64,000 nucleotides of DNA from Balanoglossus misakiensis (taxonomy: Eukaryota; Hemichordata): NCBI GenBank assembly GCA_040954595.2, contig CM082590.2, positions 186,001-250,000 on the forward strand, read 5' to 3'. The notes under the pieces were generated by a model. The model was not told the origin of the DNA, did no database searches, and was given only the letters and a program-made list of their open reading frames with translations. Of the stretch, positions 1-10,355 are shown piece after piece (the stretch's first letter is position 1; the number at the start of each line of letters is the position of its first letter). A program made the position numbers and the translations under genes.

Positions 1-1049
1 CTCCCAAATAAACAACTATACAAACACACGTTAATCCGAATCCCCGGTCTTTCTGTCTTTACTTTAATACAAGAGTATTTGATATTTTGATATCAACAGA
101 TACCAACCACCACAGCTGGCGATTTCCAACCTGTACTGGAAGGGCTGGTTGCTTTTACTTGTTGTTTCAGCATTTAACCCGGCAAACATTGGTAAGTTTC
201 AACTATGGACTCACATTCAATCAAATTCAATGTTCATTGCTAAGACATCATTCTGTAGATAGTGTCGCATCTTGTTTTCAAAATCACAGAAATGATTTGA
301 TTTCTCTCTTTCAGGCCACAAAGCATGGGAGGAGTATCCGATGTTGAAGTGTATGATGGAAATGTGTATGACAAAGTGAGTGCCTTATTATGTATATGGA
401 ACTTTGAGGGTGTCAGGGATTGTACTCAAAGAACTTGACTTAGAATTCAGTATAAATACATGTAGACGTGTCCCTGTCTGTATACAGACAAGACTTCACT
501 TGTCATATCATTTGCATTTATCCCTTTATTGATTTAGCTTGCCAAAATGGAGAAACAAGATATCTTGGAGTTTGAAAGTCATTTGGCAGCAGCCTCCACT
601 CATATGCATATTGATGAGAGCACTAGTTTGTTGCTGGCTCAGTTAACAGGAATGGATCCACAGTAAGTTTGACTTTTTATTCAGTCAACATGCGCCCAGA
701 TAAACGATTTCACGTCTAGAAATTGGAACCTAGCACATCATAAGACCTAATTCTGTATTCTGTGGATTTTTGGACTACAGCTGGAAATTCTTGAGCGATC
801 GCAATCTGAACATACTGAAAAGCGTACAATCCGTTGGCTATACAATTTTAACGCTGTACTGCAGTAGTGGGCCGATGATGTGATTTTAATCTACGAGTTT
901 CAAGTCTTGTGAAATAATGTGGCCTCACATATCTATAACCCAACAAAATTGCATCTGATTTTGATATTACATGACGCTCTGTTGAGATAGTCCACTGATT
1001 CAGCACATTCTCAAAAATAGTTCTGGGCACACAGTGAAAATCTGTTTCT

Positions 1050-1071
1050 GTATTTTCACCAGTGAAAATAC
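1050..1071. repeat. Perfect 10-bp-arm hairpin in the C-D intron of each unit
   Basis: GTATTTTCAC and GTGAAAATAC flank a two-base CA loop. It recurs in every unit; in U4 and U7 the outermost pair is lost by a G to A change. No function is apparent. Confidence 0.6.
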
Positions 1072-1511
1072 AAGCTCATATCTTCACCGTTAGAACAATA
1101 GCACAGTGGCAAATGCAGGCGTTGCATGTATGATAAATTGACAGTCTTAGGACCATCAAAAGAGCATTTATGCACAGGGACTGTTTTGAAAGCAATGGTT
1201 CAAACAGACTTTAAAAATAAGTACCAACACATGAACACAGCTGGAATATACTGGGTCTCCAAACCCCCATTGTGGCAACCGGAATGTCTGATACCTGTCC
1301 TTGATTTCTTCCTCACAGTGGTGTTGCAAGAAGACTGCCCTCACAGGTCATGGAACAGTTGAAGAATCTCAACCAAACCTTGAAGATCGGTCATTTGCTG
1401 TGCAGAAGCTGAGGACCAGACTTCCTCCTGGATGTCATCCAACGTCAGGTAAAAATGTCAGCTTACAGCTGTTGAAAGCCAAAGACTCAAATTGAGCATT
1501 GTGGCTTTTTA

Positions 1512-1526
1512 GGTCCCATTGGGACC
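1512..1526. repeat. GGTCCC-ATT-GGGACC palindrome followed by a GTCTGTCC-rich stretch
   Basis: The palindrome lies 63 bp after exon D and is followed at about 1546-1590 by CTATCTATGTATGGATG and GTCTGTCCGTCCGTCC simple sequence. This combination looks like the start of a dispersed repeat rather than intron sequence, but no ends or target duplication could be set. Repeated in every unit. Confidence 0.4.
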
Positions 1527-1820
1527 TTATAGGATTGGTTGCATCTGTATCTATCTATGTATGGATGTATGTCTGTCCGTCCGTCCACATCAAAAACGTG
1601 AAAACCACTGTGCATATCACCTCAATATTTTTATTTTGAGTCAACTGACCAATATTCAAATGTTGACAGAAATATTTTCCGATTACCAACTTCCTGAGAT
1701 AGAAAATCACTCAAGTTTACAGACGTACATAATAAACGATATGCAGCCTTTAAATCCTATCATTCGGTATTTTGAGAAATTACAAAATAAAAGTTGATCC
1801 AACAATTTTAGAATGGGTGC

Positions 1821-2103
1821 AATATCGTGTCTACAAACATTACGTCCAATCCAAATGTTCAGCAAATTTTGCATTTGACACATTCAAAATAGTGGACTGC
1901 CTTTGCTTCCTTCCATATTTTATGCACAGCGTATAATCAGACTTTAGTTTTGTCCTGTCTTTTCACCCATTATTTGTTCTCTTTTCCTGATCTCCGACAG
2001 AGACTATGGTTGCCACCATCTTGTCCGTTGTTAGGACAGCATACTGCCTTATGGCACTGACTATATACAATTATTGTAACCATAGTCTCTGGTTTGGCAC
2101 ATG
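1821..2103 (+). repeat. Internal diverged duplicate a (partner at 2781-3050)
   Basis: The two stretches run in parallel from ATCGTGT..ACAAACATT through CCAATCC, GTGGACTGCCTT, CTTCCTTCCATA, TTTTGTCC, GCCATCTTGTC and TGTTAGGACAGCA to CTCTGGTT(T/C)GGCACATG, with many substitutions and small indels. Both are in every unit, so this duplication is much older than the array. The transposon in U8 landed within this duplicate. Confidence 0.85.
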
Positions 2104-2271
2104 GTAAATTTTATCAAAATTATTGCTGCGGGCCCTACATTTCCTTTGCAAAAGAATTAAAACTGCATTGTATAGCAAACGAAAATTCTGTAACTTCCCA
2201 AATCCTGATCTCAGGGTTTCAACATTTCTTGGAATTTCTTGAGTTTGTAAAATTTGCTGGAAAGTACTTGA

Positions 2272-2326
2272 TTGTCCTACAAAATTGAAATTTGTCCTAC
2301 AAAATTGAAATTTATCCTACAAAATT
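2272..2326 (+). repeat. 20-bp tandem repeat, 2.7 copies
   Basis: The phrase TCCTACAAAATTGAAATTT is repeated with a G/A difference, and the last copy breaks off after AAATTGA. U1-U15 have three starts; U16 has two. It lies about 40 bp upstream of the exon Y acceptor. Confidence 0.85.
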
Positions 2327-2780
2327 GATTTACCACCTGTGCTGTCTTAAAATGTCACTTGTCATAGAAAGCTTTATCAATTACTTCTGGAGAACAGCAT
2401 TGCTGATTTTAAAAACTTGAAAACTGGTGAGAAAATTCTTGTAAACTTCTGGAATTTTATGTTTGTGAACTACTGGTATGTAACTACAATAACAGGTTTC
2501 TTTCCTTGGGATCAGCTCACTCCATAACAATATGTTTTTGTTTTGTTTTTTTACATCAGAAACTGATGTCTTACAGACTTTCCATGAACAGGTTTCTGTC
2601 ATTCAAAGAGTTTCTGTTTGGTGGCTGCACACCATAGTACCAACAATGTTTAAAGTCAACACCAGCGACTACGTACGCAGGTAACAATTCAAGTTTGAGT
2701 TCAAAGCACTTGGAAAACATGGTTTGGTTGTACGTTGGTGAAGTTTCAAAGGCCGAGGATTGTCTTATGCACATGTGCCT

Positions 2781-3050
2781 AATTTTGTGTATACAAACAT
2801 TGCATCCAATCCATATGTTCTTCAAATTTTGCATTCAAAATGTGGACTGCCTTCGCTTCCTTCCATAATTCATGCACACCGTACAAGTAGACTTAAGTTT
2901 TGTCCCTTCTTTTCACCCAATTTGCTGTCTTTTCCCGATCTCTGACATAGAATATGTCGCCGCCATCTTGTCTGTTGTTAGGACAGCACACTGCCTTGTG
3001 GCATTGACTGTGTACATTTTTTGTAATCAGAGTCTCTGGTTCGGCACATG
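2781..3050 (+). repeat. Internal diverged duplicate b (partner at 1821-2103)
   Basis: Runs parallel to duplicate a and leads directly into the TATA-bearing LTR-like cassette, which duplicate a lacks. Duplicate a may therefore be a 5' fragment of the same parent repeat. Confidence 0.85.
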
Positions 3051-3090
3051 TGCATTAGATGATTGTCGCCCTTTAAACCCCGGTGAGGGG

Positions 3091-3098
3091 TATAAAAG
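3091..3098 (+). promoter_or_regulatory. TATA box of the LTR-like cassette
   Basis: TATAAAAG is framed by GGTGAGGGG and ACCCCCC. A start about 30 bp downstream would fall near 3120, before the first ATG at 3169. The motif recurs in every complete unit, so the array holds about 15 copies of this potential promoter, all on the plus strand. Confidence 0.5.
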
Positions 3099-3168
3099 AC
3101 CCCCCAAATCAGTGGCGAACCTTAATGCCATTTGACTGACAACAGACAACACCAACGATCTTGGCTCT

Positions 3169-3390
3169 ATGAAAATCGGCCCAAACAGGTCCAAGCATAA
3201 AGAATTACACCACACAACGACAGAAGTTGGCTTTATAAACACACACAGCATAAAGTTATCGACGAAAAATACACGAGCTTTTGAAACAACGATGATTTTG
3301 GGAGAAATCTGGTTTCAGTGCTTTTCAGAAGCGTCCCTGGGAAACAATAACCACGCCATTCAAACAGCTGTCAATCGCATAGAGGTGTAA
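3169..3390 (+). other. 73-codon ORF inside the LTR-like cassette
   Basis: The ORF starts MKIGPNRSKHKELHH and ends QTAVNRIEV, between the TATA box and AATAAA. It is intact in 14 units but frameshifted in U3 by an AC expansion, and carries E to K in U12. No family is recognised. Openness in all other copies only reflects their near identity, so it is probably non-coding; it is listed because of its position in a complete-looking transcription cassette. Confidence 0.25.
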
Positions 3391-3451
3391 AGTGTTCAAT
3401 TATTTTCTATGTACATGAGATCAATTACACAGTCATTATGCACGACGACCA

Positions 3452-6400
3452 CTCCCAAATAAACAACTATACAAACACACGTTAATCCGAATCCCCGGTC
3501 TTTCTGTCTTTACTTTAATACAAGAGTATTTGATATTTTGATATCAACAGATACCAACCACCACAGCTGGCGATTTCCAACCTGTACTGGAAGGGCTGGT
3601 TGCTTTTACTTGTTGTTTCAGCATTTAACCCGGCAAACATTGGTAAGTTTCAACTATGGACTCACATTCAATCAAATTCAATGTTCATTGCTAAGACATC
3701 ATTCTGTAGATAGTGTCACATCTTGTTTTCAAAATCACAGAAATGATTTGATTTCTCTCTTTCAGGCCACAAAGCATGGGAGGAGTATCCGATGTTGAAG
3801 TGTATGATGGAAATGTGTATGACAAAGTGAGTGCCTTATTATGTATATGGAACTTTGAGGGTGTCAGGGATTGTACTCAAAGAACTTGACTTAGAATTCA
3901 GTATAAATACATGTAGACGTGTCCCTGTCTGTATACAGACAAGACTTCACTTGTCATATCATTTGCATTTATCCCTTTATTGATTTAGCTTGCCAAAATG
4001 GAGAAACAAGATATCTTGGAGTTTGAAAGTCATTTGGCAGCAGCCTCCACTCATATGCATATTGATGAGAGCACTAGTTTGTTGCTGGCTCAGTTAACAG
4101 GAATGGATCCACAGTAAGTTTGACTTTTTATTCAGTCAACATGCGCCCAGATAAACGATTTCACGTCTAGAAATTGGAACCTAGCACATCATAAGACCTA
4201 ATTCTGTATTCTGTGGATTTTTGGACTACAGCTGGAAATTCTTGAGCGATCGCAATCTGAACATACTGAAAAGCGTACAATCCGTTGGCTATACAATTTT
4301 AACGCTGTACTGCAGTAGTGGGCCGATGATGTGATTTTAATCTACGAGTTTCAAGTCTTGTGAAATAATGTGGCCTCACATATCTATAACCCAACAAAAT
4401 TGCATCTGATTTTGATATTACATGACGCTCTGTTGAGATAGTCCACTGATTCAGCACATTCTCAAAAATAGTTCTGGGCACACAGTGAAAATCTGTTTCT
4501 GTATTTTCACCAGTGAAAATACAAGCTCATATCTTCACCGTTAGAACAATAGCACAGTGGCAAATGCAGGCGTTGCATGTATGATAAATTGACAGTCTTA
4601 GGACCATCAAAAGAGCATTTATGCACAGGGACTGTTTTGAAAGCAATGGTTCAAACAGACTTTAAAAATAAGTACCAACACATGAACACAGCTGGAATAT
4701 ACTGGGTCTCCAAACCCCCATTGTGGCAACCGGAATGTCTGATACCTGTCCTTGATTTCTTCCTCACAGTGGTGTTGCAAGAAGACTGCCCTCACAGGTC
4801 ATGGAACAGTTGAAGAATCTCAACCAAACCTTGAAGATCGGTCATTTGCTGTGCAGAAGCTGAGGACCAGACTTCCTCCTGGATGTCATCCAACGTCAGG
4901 TAAAAATGTCAGCTTACAGCTGTTGAAAGCCAAAGACTCAAATTGAGCATTGTGGCTTTTTAGGTCCCATTGGGACCTTATAGGATTGGTTGCATCTGTA
5001 TCTATCTATGTATGGATGTATGTCTGTCCGTCCGTCCACATCAAAAACGTGAAAACCACTGTGCATATCACCTCAATATTTTTATTTTGAGTCAACTGAC
5101 CAATATTCAAATGTTGACAGAAATATTTTCCGATTACCAACTTCCTGAGATAGAAAATCACTCAAGTTTACAGACGTACATAATAAACGATATGCAGCCT
5201 TTAAATCCTATCATTCGGTATTTTGAGAAATTACAAAATAAAAGTTGATCCAACAATTTTAGAATGGGTGCAATATCGTGTCTACAAACATTACGTCCAA
5301 TCCAAATGTTCAGCAAATTTTGCATTTGACACATTCAAAATAGTGGACTGCCTTTGCTTCCTTCCATATTTTATGCACAGCGTATAATCAGACTTTAGTT
5401 TTGTCCTGTCTTTTCACCCATTATTTGTTCTCTTTTCCTGATCTCCGACAGAGACTATGGTTGCCACCATCTTGTCCGTTGTTAGGACAGCATACTGCCT
5501 TATGGCACTGACTATATACAATTATTGTAACCATAGTCTCTGGTTTGGCACATGGTAAATTTTATCAAAATTATTGCTGCGGGCCCTACATTTCCTTTGC
5601 AAAAGAATTAAAACTGCATTGTATAGCAAACGAAAATTCTGTAACTTCCCAAATCCTGATCTCAGGGTTTCAACATTTCTTGGAATTTCTTGAGTTTGTA
5701 AAATTTGCTGGAAAGTACTTGATTGTCCTACAAAATTGAAATTTGTCCTACAAAATTGAAATTTATCCTACAAAATTGATTTACCACCTGTGCTGTCTTA
5801 AAATGTCACTTGTCATAGAAAGCTTTATCAATTACTTCTGGAGAACAGCATTGCTGATTTTAAAAACTTGAAAACTGGTGAGAAAATTCTTGTAAACTTC
5901 TGGAATTTTATGTTTGTGAACTACTGGTATGTAACTACAATAACAGGTTTCTTTCCTTGGGATCAGCTCACTCCATAACAATATGTTTTTGTTTTGTTTT
6001 TTTACATCAGAAACTGAAGTCTTACAGACTTTCCATGAACAGGTTTCTGTCATTCAAAGAGTTTCTGTTTGGTGGCTGCACACCATAGTACCAACAATGT
6101 TTAAAGTCAACACCAGCGACTACGTACGCAGGTAACAATTCAAGTTTGAGTTCAAAGCACTTGGAAAACATGGTTTGGTTGTACGTTGGTGAAGTTTCAA
6201 AGGCCGAGGATTGTCTTATGCACATGTGCCTAATTTCGTGTATACAAACATTGCATCCAATCCATATGTTCTTCAAATTTTGCATTCAAAATGTGGACTG
6301 CCTTCGCTTCCTTCCATAATTCATGCACACCGTACAAGTAGACTTAAGTTTTGTCCCTTCTTTTCACCCAATTTGCTGTCTTTTCCCGATCTCTGACATA

Positions 6401-6902
6401 GAATATGTCGCCGCCATCTTGTCTGTTGTTAGGACAGCACACTGCCTTGTGGCATTGACTGTGTACATTTTTTGTAATCAGAGTCTCTGGTTCGGCACAT
6501 GTGCATTAGATGATTGTCGCCCTTTAAACCCCGGTGAGGGGTATAAAAGACCCCCCAAATCAGTGGCGAACCTTAATGCCATTTGACTGACAACAGACAA
6601 CACCAACGATCTTGGCTCTATGAAAATCGGCCCAAACAGGTCCAAGCATAAAGAATTACACCACACAACGACAGAAGTTGGCTTTATAAACACACACAGC
6701 ATAAAGTTATCGACGAAAAATACACGAGCTTTTGAAACAACGATGATTTTGGGAGAAATCTGGTTTCAGTGCTTTTCAGAAGCGTCCCTGGGAAACAATA
6801 ACCACGCCATTCAAACAGCTGTCAATCGCATAGAGGTGTAAAGTGTTCAATTATTTTCTATGTACATGAGATCAATTACACAGTCATTATGCACGACGAC
6901 CA
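3452..6902 (+). pseudogene. INTS1: Array unit U2: INTS1 exon cluster copy
   Basis: Exons A 3567-3642, B 3766-3826, C 3989-4113, D 4770-4899 (TGA at 4861-4863), Y 5819-5877, Z 6011-6131. No exonic change from the array consensus was noticed. It shares an intronic GGGTCTCC variant before exon D with U1 only, so U1 and U2 look like near neighbours by descent. Confidence 0.9.
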
Positions 6903-9900
6903 CTCCCAAATAAACAACTATACAAACACACGTTAATCCGAATCCCCGGTCTTTCTGTCTTTACTTTAATACAAGAGTATTTGATATTTTGATATCAACA
7001 GATACCAACCACCACAGCTGGCGATTTCCAACCTGTACTGGAAGGGCTGGTTGCTTTTACTTGTTGTTTCAGCATTTAACCCGGCAAACATTGGTAAGTT
7101 TCAACTATGGACTCACATTCAATCAAATTCAATGTTCATTGCTAAGACATCATTCTGTAGATAGTGTCACATCTTGTTTTCAAAATCACAGAAATGATTT
7201 GATTTCTCTCTTTCAGGCCACAAAGCATGGGAGGAGTATCCGATGTTGAAGTGTATGATGGAAATGTGTATGACAAAGTGAGTGCCTTATTATGTATATG
7301 GAACTTTGAGGGTGTCAGGGATTGTACTCAAAGAACTTGACTTAGAATTCAGTATAAATACATGTAGACGTGTCCCTGTCTGTATACAGACAAGACTTCA
7401 CTTGTCATATCATTTGCATTTATCCCTTTATTGATTTAGCTTGCCAAAATGGAGAAACAAGATATCTTGGAGTTTGAAAGTCATTTGGCAGCAGCCTCCA
7501 CTCACATGCATATTGATGAGAGCACTAGTTTGTTGCTGGCTCAGTTAACAGGAATGGATCCACAGTAAGTTTGACTTTTTATTCAGTCAACATGCGCCCA
7601 GATAAACGATTTCACGTCTAGAAATTGGAACCTAGCACATCATAAGACCTAATTCTGTATTCTGTGGATTTTTGGACTACAGCTGGAAATTCTTGAGCGA
7701 TCGCAATCTGAACATACTGAAAAGCGTACAATCCGTTGGCTATACAATTTTAACGCTGTACTGCAGTAGTGGGCCGATGATGTGATTTTAATCTACGAGT
7801 TTCAAGTCTTGTGAAATAATGTGGCCTCACATATCTATAACCCAACAAAATTGCATCTGATTTTGATATTACATGACGCTCTGTTGAGATAGTCCACTGA
7901 TTCAGCACATTCTCAAAAATAGTTCTGGGCACACAGTGAAAATCTGTTTCTGTATTTTCACCAGTGAAAATACAAGCTCATATCTTCACCGTTAGAACAA
8001 TAGCACAGTGGCAAATGCAGGCGTTGCATGTATGATAAATTGACAGTCTTAGGACCATCAAAAGAGCATTTATGCACAGGGACTGTTTTGAAAGCAATGG
8101 TTCAAACAGACTTTAAAAATAAGTACCAACACATGAACACAGCTGGAATATACTGGGTTTCCAAACCCCCATTGTGGCAACCGGAATGTCTGATACCTGT
8201 CCTTGATTTCTTCCTCACAGTGGTGTTGCAAGAAGACTGCCCTCACAGGTCATGGAACAGTTGAAGAATCTCAACCAAACCTTGAAGATCGGTCATTTGC
8301 TGTGCAGAAGCTGAGGACCAGACTTCCTCCTGGATGTCATCCAACGTCAGGTAAAAATGTCAGCTTACAGCTGTTGAAAGCCAAAGACTCAAATTGAGCA
8401 TTCTGGCTTTTTAGGTCCCATTGGGACCTTATAGGATTGGTTGCATCTGTATCTATCTATGTATGGATGTATGTCTGTCCGTCCGTCCACATCAAAAACG
8501 TGAAAACCACTGTGCATATCACCTCAATATTTTTATTTTGAGTAAACTGACCAATATTCAAATGTTGACAGAAATATTTTCCGATTACCAACTTCCTGAG
8601 ATAGAAAATCACTCAAGTTTACAGACGTACATAATAAACGATATGCAGCCTTTAAATCCTATCATTCGGTATTTTGAGAAATTACAAAATAAAAGTTGAT
8701 CCAACAATTTTAGAATGGGTGCAATATCGTGTCTACAAACATTACGTCCAATCCAAATGTTCAGCAAATTTTGCATTTGACACATTCAAAATAGTGGACT
8801 GCCTTTGCTTCCTTCCATATTTTATGCACAGCGTATAATCAGACTTTAGTTTTGTCCTGTCTTTTCACCCATTATTTGTTCTCTTTTCCTGATCTCCGAC
8901 AGAGACTATGGTTGCCACCATCTTGTCCGTTGTTAGGACAGCATACTGCCTTATGGCACTGACTATATACAATTATTGTAACCATAGTCTCTGGTTTGGC
9001 ACATGGTAAATTTTATCAAAATTATTGCTGCGGGCCCTACATTTCCTTTGCAAAAGAATTAAAACTGCATTGTATAGCAAACGAAAATTCTGTAACTTCC
9101 CAAATCCTGATCTCAGGGTTTCAACATTTCTTGGAATTTCTTGAGTTTGTAAAATTTGCTGGAAAGTACTTGATTGTCCTACAAAATTGAAATTTGTCCT
9201 ACAAAATTGAAATTTATCCTACAAAATTGATTTACCACCTGTGCTGTCTTAAAATGTCACTTGTCATAGAAAGCTTTATCAATTACTTCTGGAGAACAGC
9301 ATTGCTGATTTTAAAAACTTGAAAACTGGTGAGAAAATTCTTGTAAACTTCTGGAATTTTATGTTTGTGAACTACTGGTATGTAACTACAATAACAGGTT
9401 TCTTTCCTTGGGATCAGCTCACTCCATAACAATATGTTTTTGTTTTGTTTTTTTACATCAGAAACTGAAGTCTTACAGACTTTCCATGAACAGGTTTCTG
9501 TCATTCAAAGAGTTTCTGTTTGGTGGCTGCACACCATAGTACCAACAATGTTTAAAGTCAACACCAGCGACTACGTACGCAGGTAACAATTCAAGTTTGA
9601 GTTCAAAGCACTTGGAAAACATGGTTTGGTTGTACGTTGGTGAAGTTTCAAAGGCCGAGGATTGTCTTATGCACATGTGCCTAATTTCGTGTATACAAAC
9701 ATTGCATCCAATCCATATGTTCTTCAAATTTTGCATTCAAAATGTGGACTGCCTTCGCTTCCTTCCATAATTCATGCACACCGTACAAGTAGACTTAAGT
9801 TTTGTCCCTTCTTTTCACCCAATTTGCTGTCTTTTCCCGATCTCTGACATAGAATATGTCGCCGCCATCTTGTCTGTTGTTAGGACAGCACACTGCCTTG

Positions 9901-10355
9901 TGGCATTGACTGTGTACATTTTTTGTAATCAGAGTCTCTGGTTCGGCACATGTGCATTAGATGATTGTCGCCCTTTAAACCCCGGTGAGGGGTATAAAAG
10001 ACCCCCCAAATCAGTGGCGAACCTTAATGCCATTTGACTGACAACAGACAACACCAACGATCTTGGCTCTATGAAAATCGGCCCAAACAGGTCCAAGCAT
10101 AAAGAATTACACCACACAACGACAGAAGTTGGCTTTATAAACACACACACAGCATAAAGTTATCGACGAAAAATACACGAGCTTTTGAAACAACGATGAT
10201 TTTGGGAGAAATCTGGTTTCAGTGCTTTTCAGAAGCGTCCCTGGGAAACAATAACCACGCCATTCAAACAGCTGTCAATCGCATAGAGGTGTAAAGTGTT
10301 CAATTATTTTCTATGTACATGAGATCAATTACACAGTCATTATGCACGACGACCA
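6903..10355 (+). pseudogene. INTS1: Array unit U3: INTS1 exon cluster copy, 3,453 bp
   Basis: Exons A 7018-7093, B 7217-7277, C 7440-7564, D 8221-8350 (TGA at 8312-8314), Y 9270-9328, Z 9462-9582. One silent change lies in exon C (CAT to CAC near 7503). A two-base AC expansion near 10140 lengthens the unit and shifts the reading frame of the small ORF in the LTR-like cassette, the only unit where that ORF is broken. Confidence 0.9.

Larger units (their letters stand above)
1..3451 (+). pseudogene. INTS1: Array unit U1: broken INTS1 exon cluster (reference unit)
   Basis: Exon A (116-191) reads LAISNLYWKGWLLLLVV then SAFNPANI. Exon B (315-375) reads HKAWEEYPMLKCMMEM. Exon C (538-662) contains DILEFESHLAAAS and LLLAQLTGMDP. 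Exon D (1319-1448) contains NLNQTLKIGHLLCRS, a TGA stop at 1410-1412, then GPDFLLDVIQRQ. Exon Y (2368-2426) reads KLYQLLLENSIADFKNLKT. Exon Z (2560-2680) contains WWLHTIVPTMFKVNTSDYVR. All have AG acceptors and GT donors. From memory of human INTS1 these match its middle part in the order Y-Z-A-B-C-D. Phases join Y-Z, A-B and C-D correctly. B to C, D to Y and Z to A do not join in frame, and the coding expected between Z and A and between B and C is absent. Together with the TGA this makes the unit a pseudogene fragment. Private change: E to D in exon Z (codon GAT). Confidence 0.9.
2976..3549 (+). repeat. LTR-like cassette (possible solo LTR), recurring in every unit
   Basis: A 574-bp stretch begins TGTTAGGACAGC and ends ATATCAACA, giving TGTT...AACA termini. 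In order it has a TATA box (TATAAAAG at 3091), a short ORF (3169-3390), AATAAA (3458-3463), and a GT/T-rich tail with GGTCTTTCTGTCTTT. That is the U3-R-U5 layout of an LTR. Against a clean solo LTR: no matching target duplication was found, and similarity to duplicate a continues upstream of the proposed start. It sits between exons Z and A, where coding is missing. Confidence 0.5.

Noticed and set aside
781-868. Possible extra exon reading LEILERSQSEHTEKRTIRW
   Set aside because: An AG precedes it, but it runs into TAG without a usable donor and does not correspond to INTS1 between exons C and D, which already splice to each other in frame.
1410-1412. TGA in exon D as a selenocysteine codon
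   Set aside because: The expected residue is arginine, INTS1 is not a known selenoprotein, and the surrounding exons have further phase defects. A nonsense change is simpler.
2094-2288. Open frame ending FQHFLEFLEFVKFAGKYLIV
   Set aside because: No INTS1 likeness, no splice sites fitting exon Y, and the opposite strand is equally open; probably repeat-derived sequence.
2272-2326. CRISPR-like direct repeats
   Set aside because: They are contiguous 20-bp tandem repeats without spacers in an animal genome.
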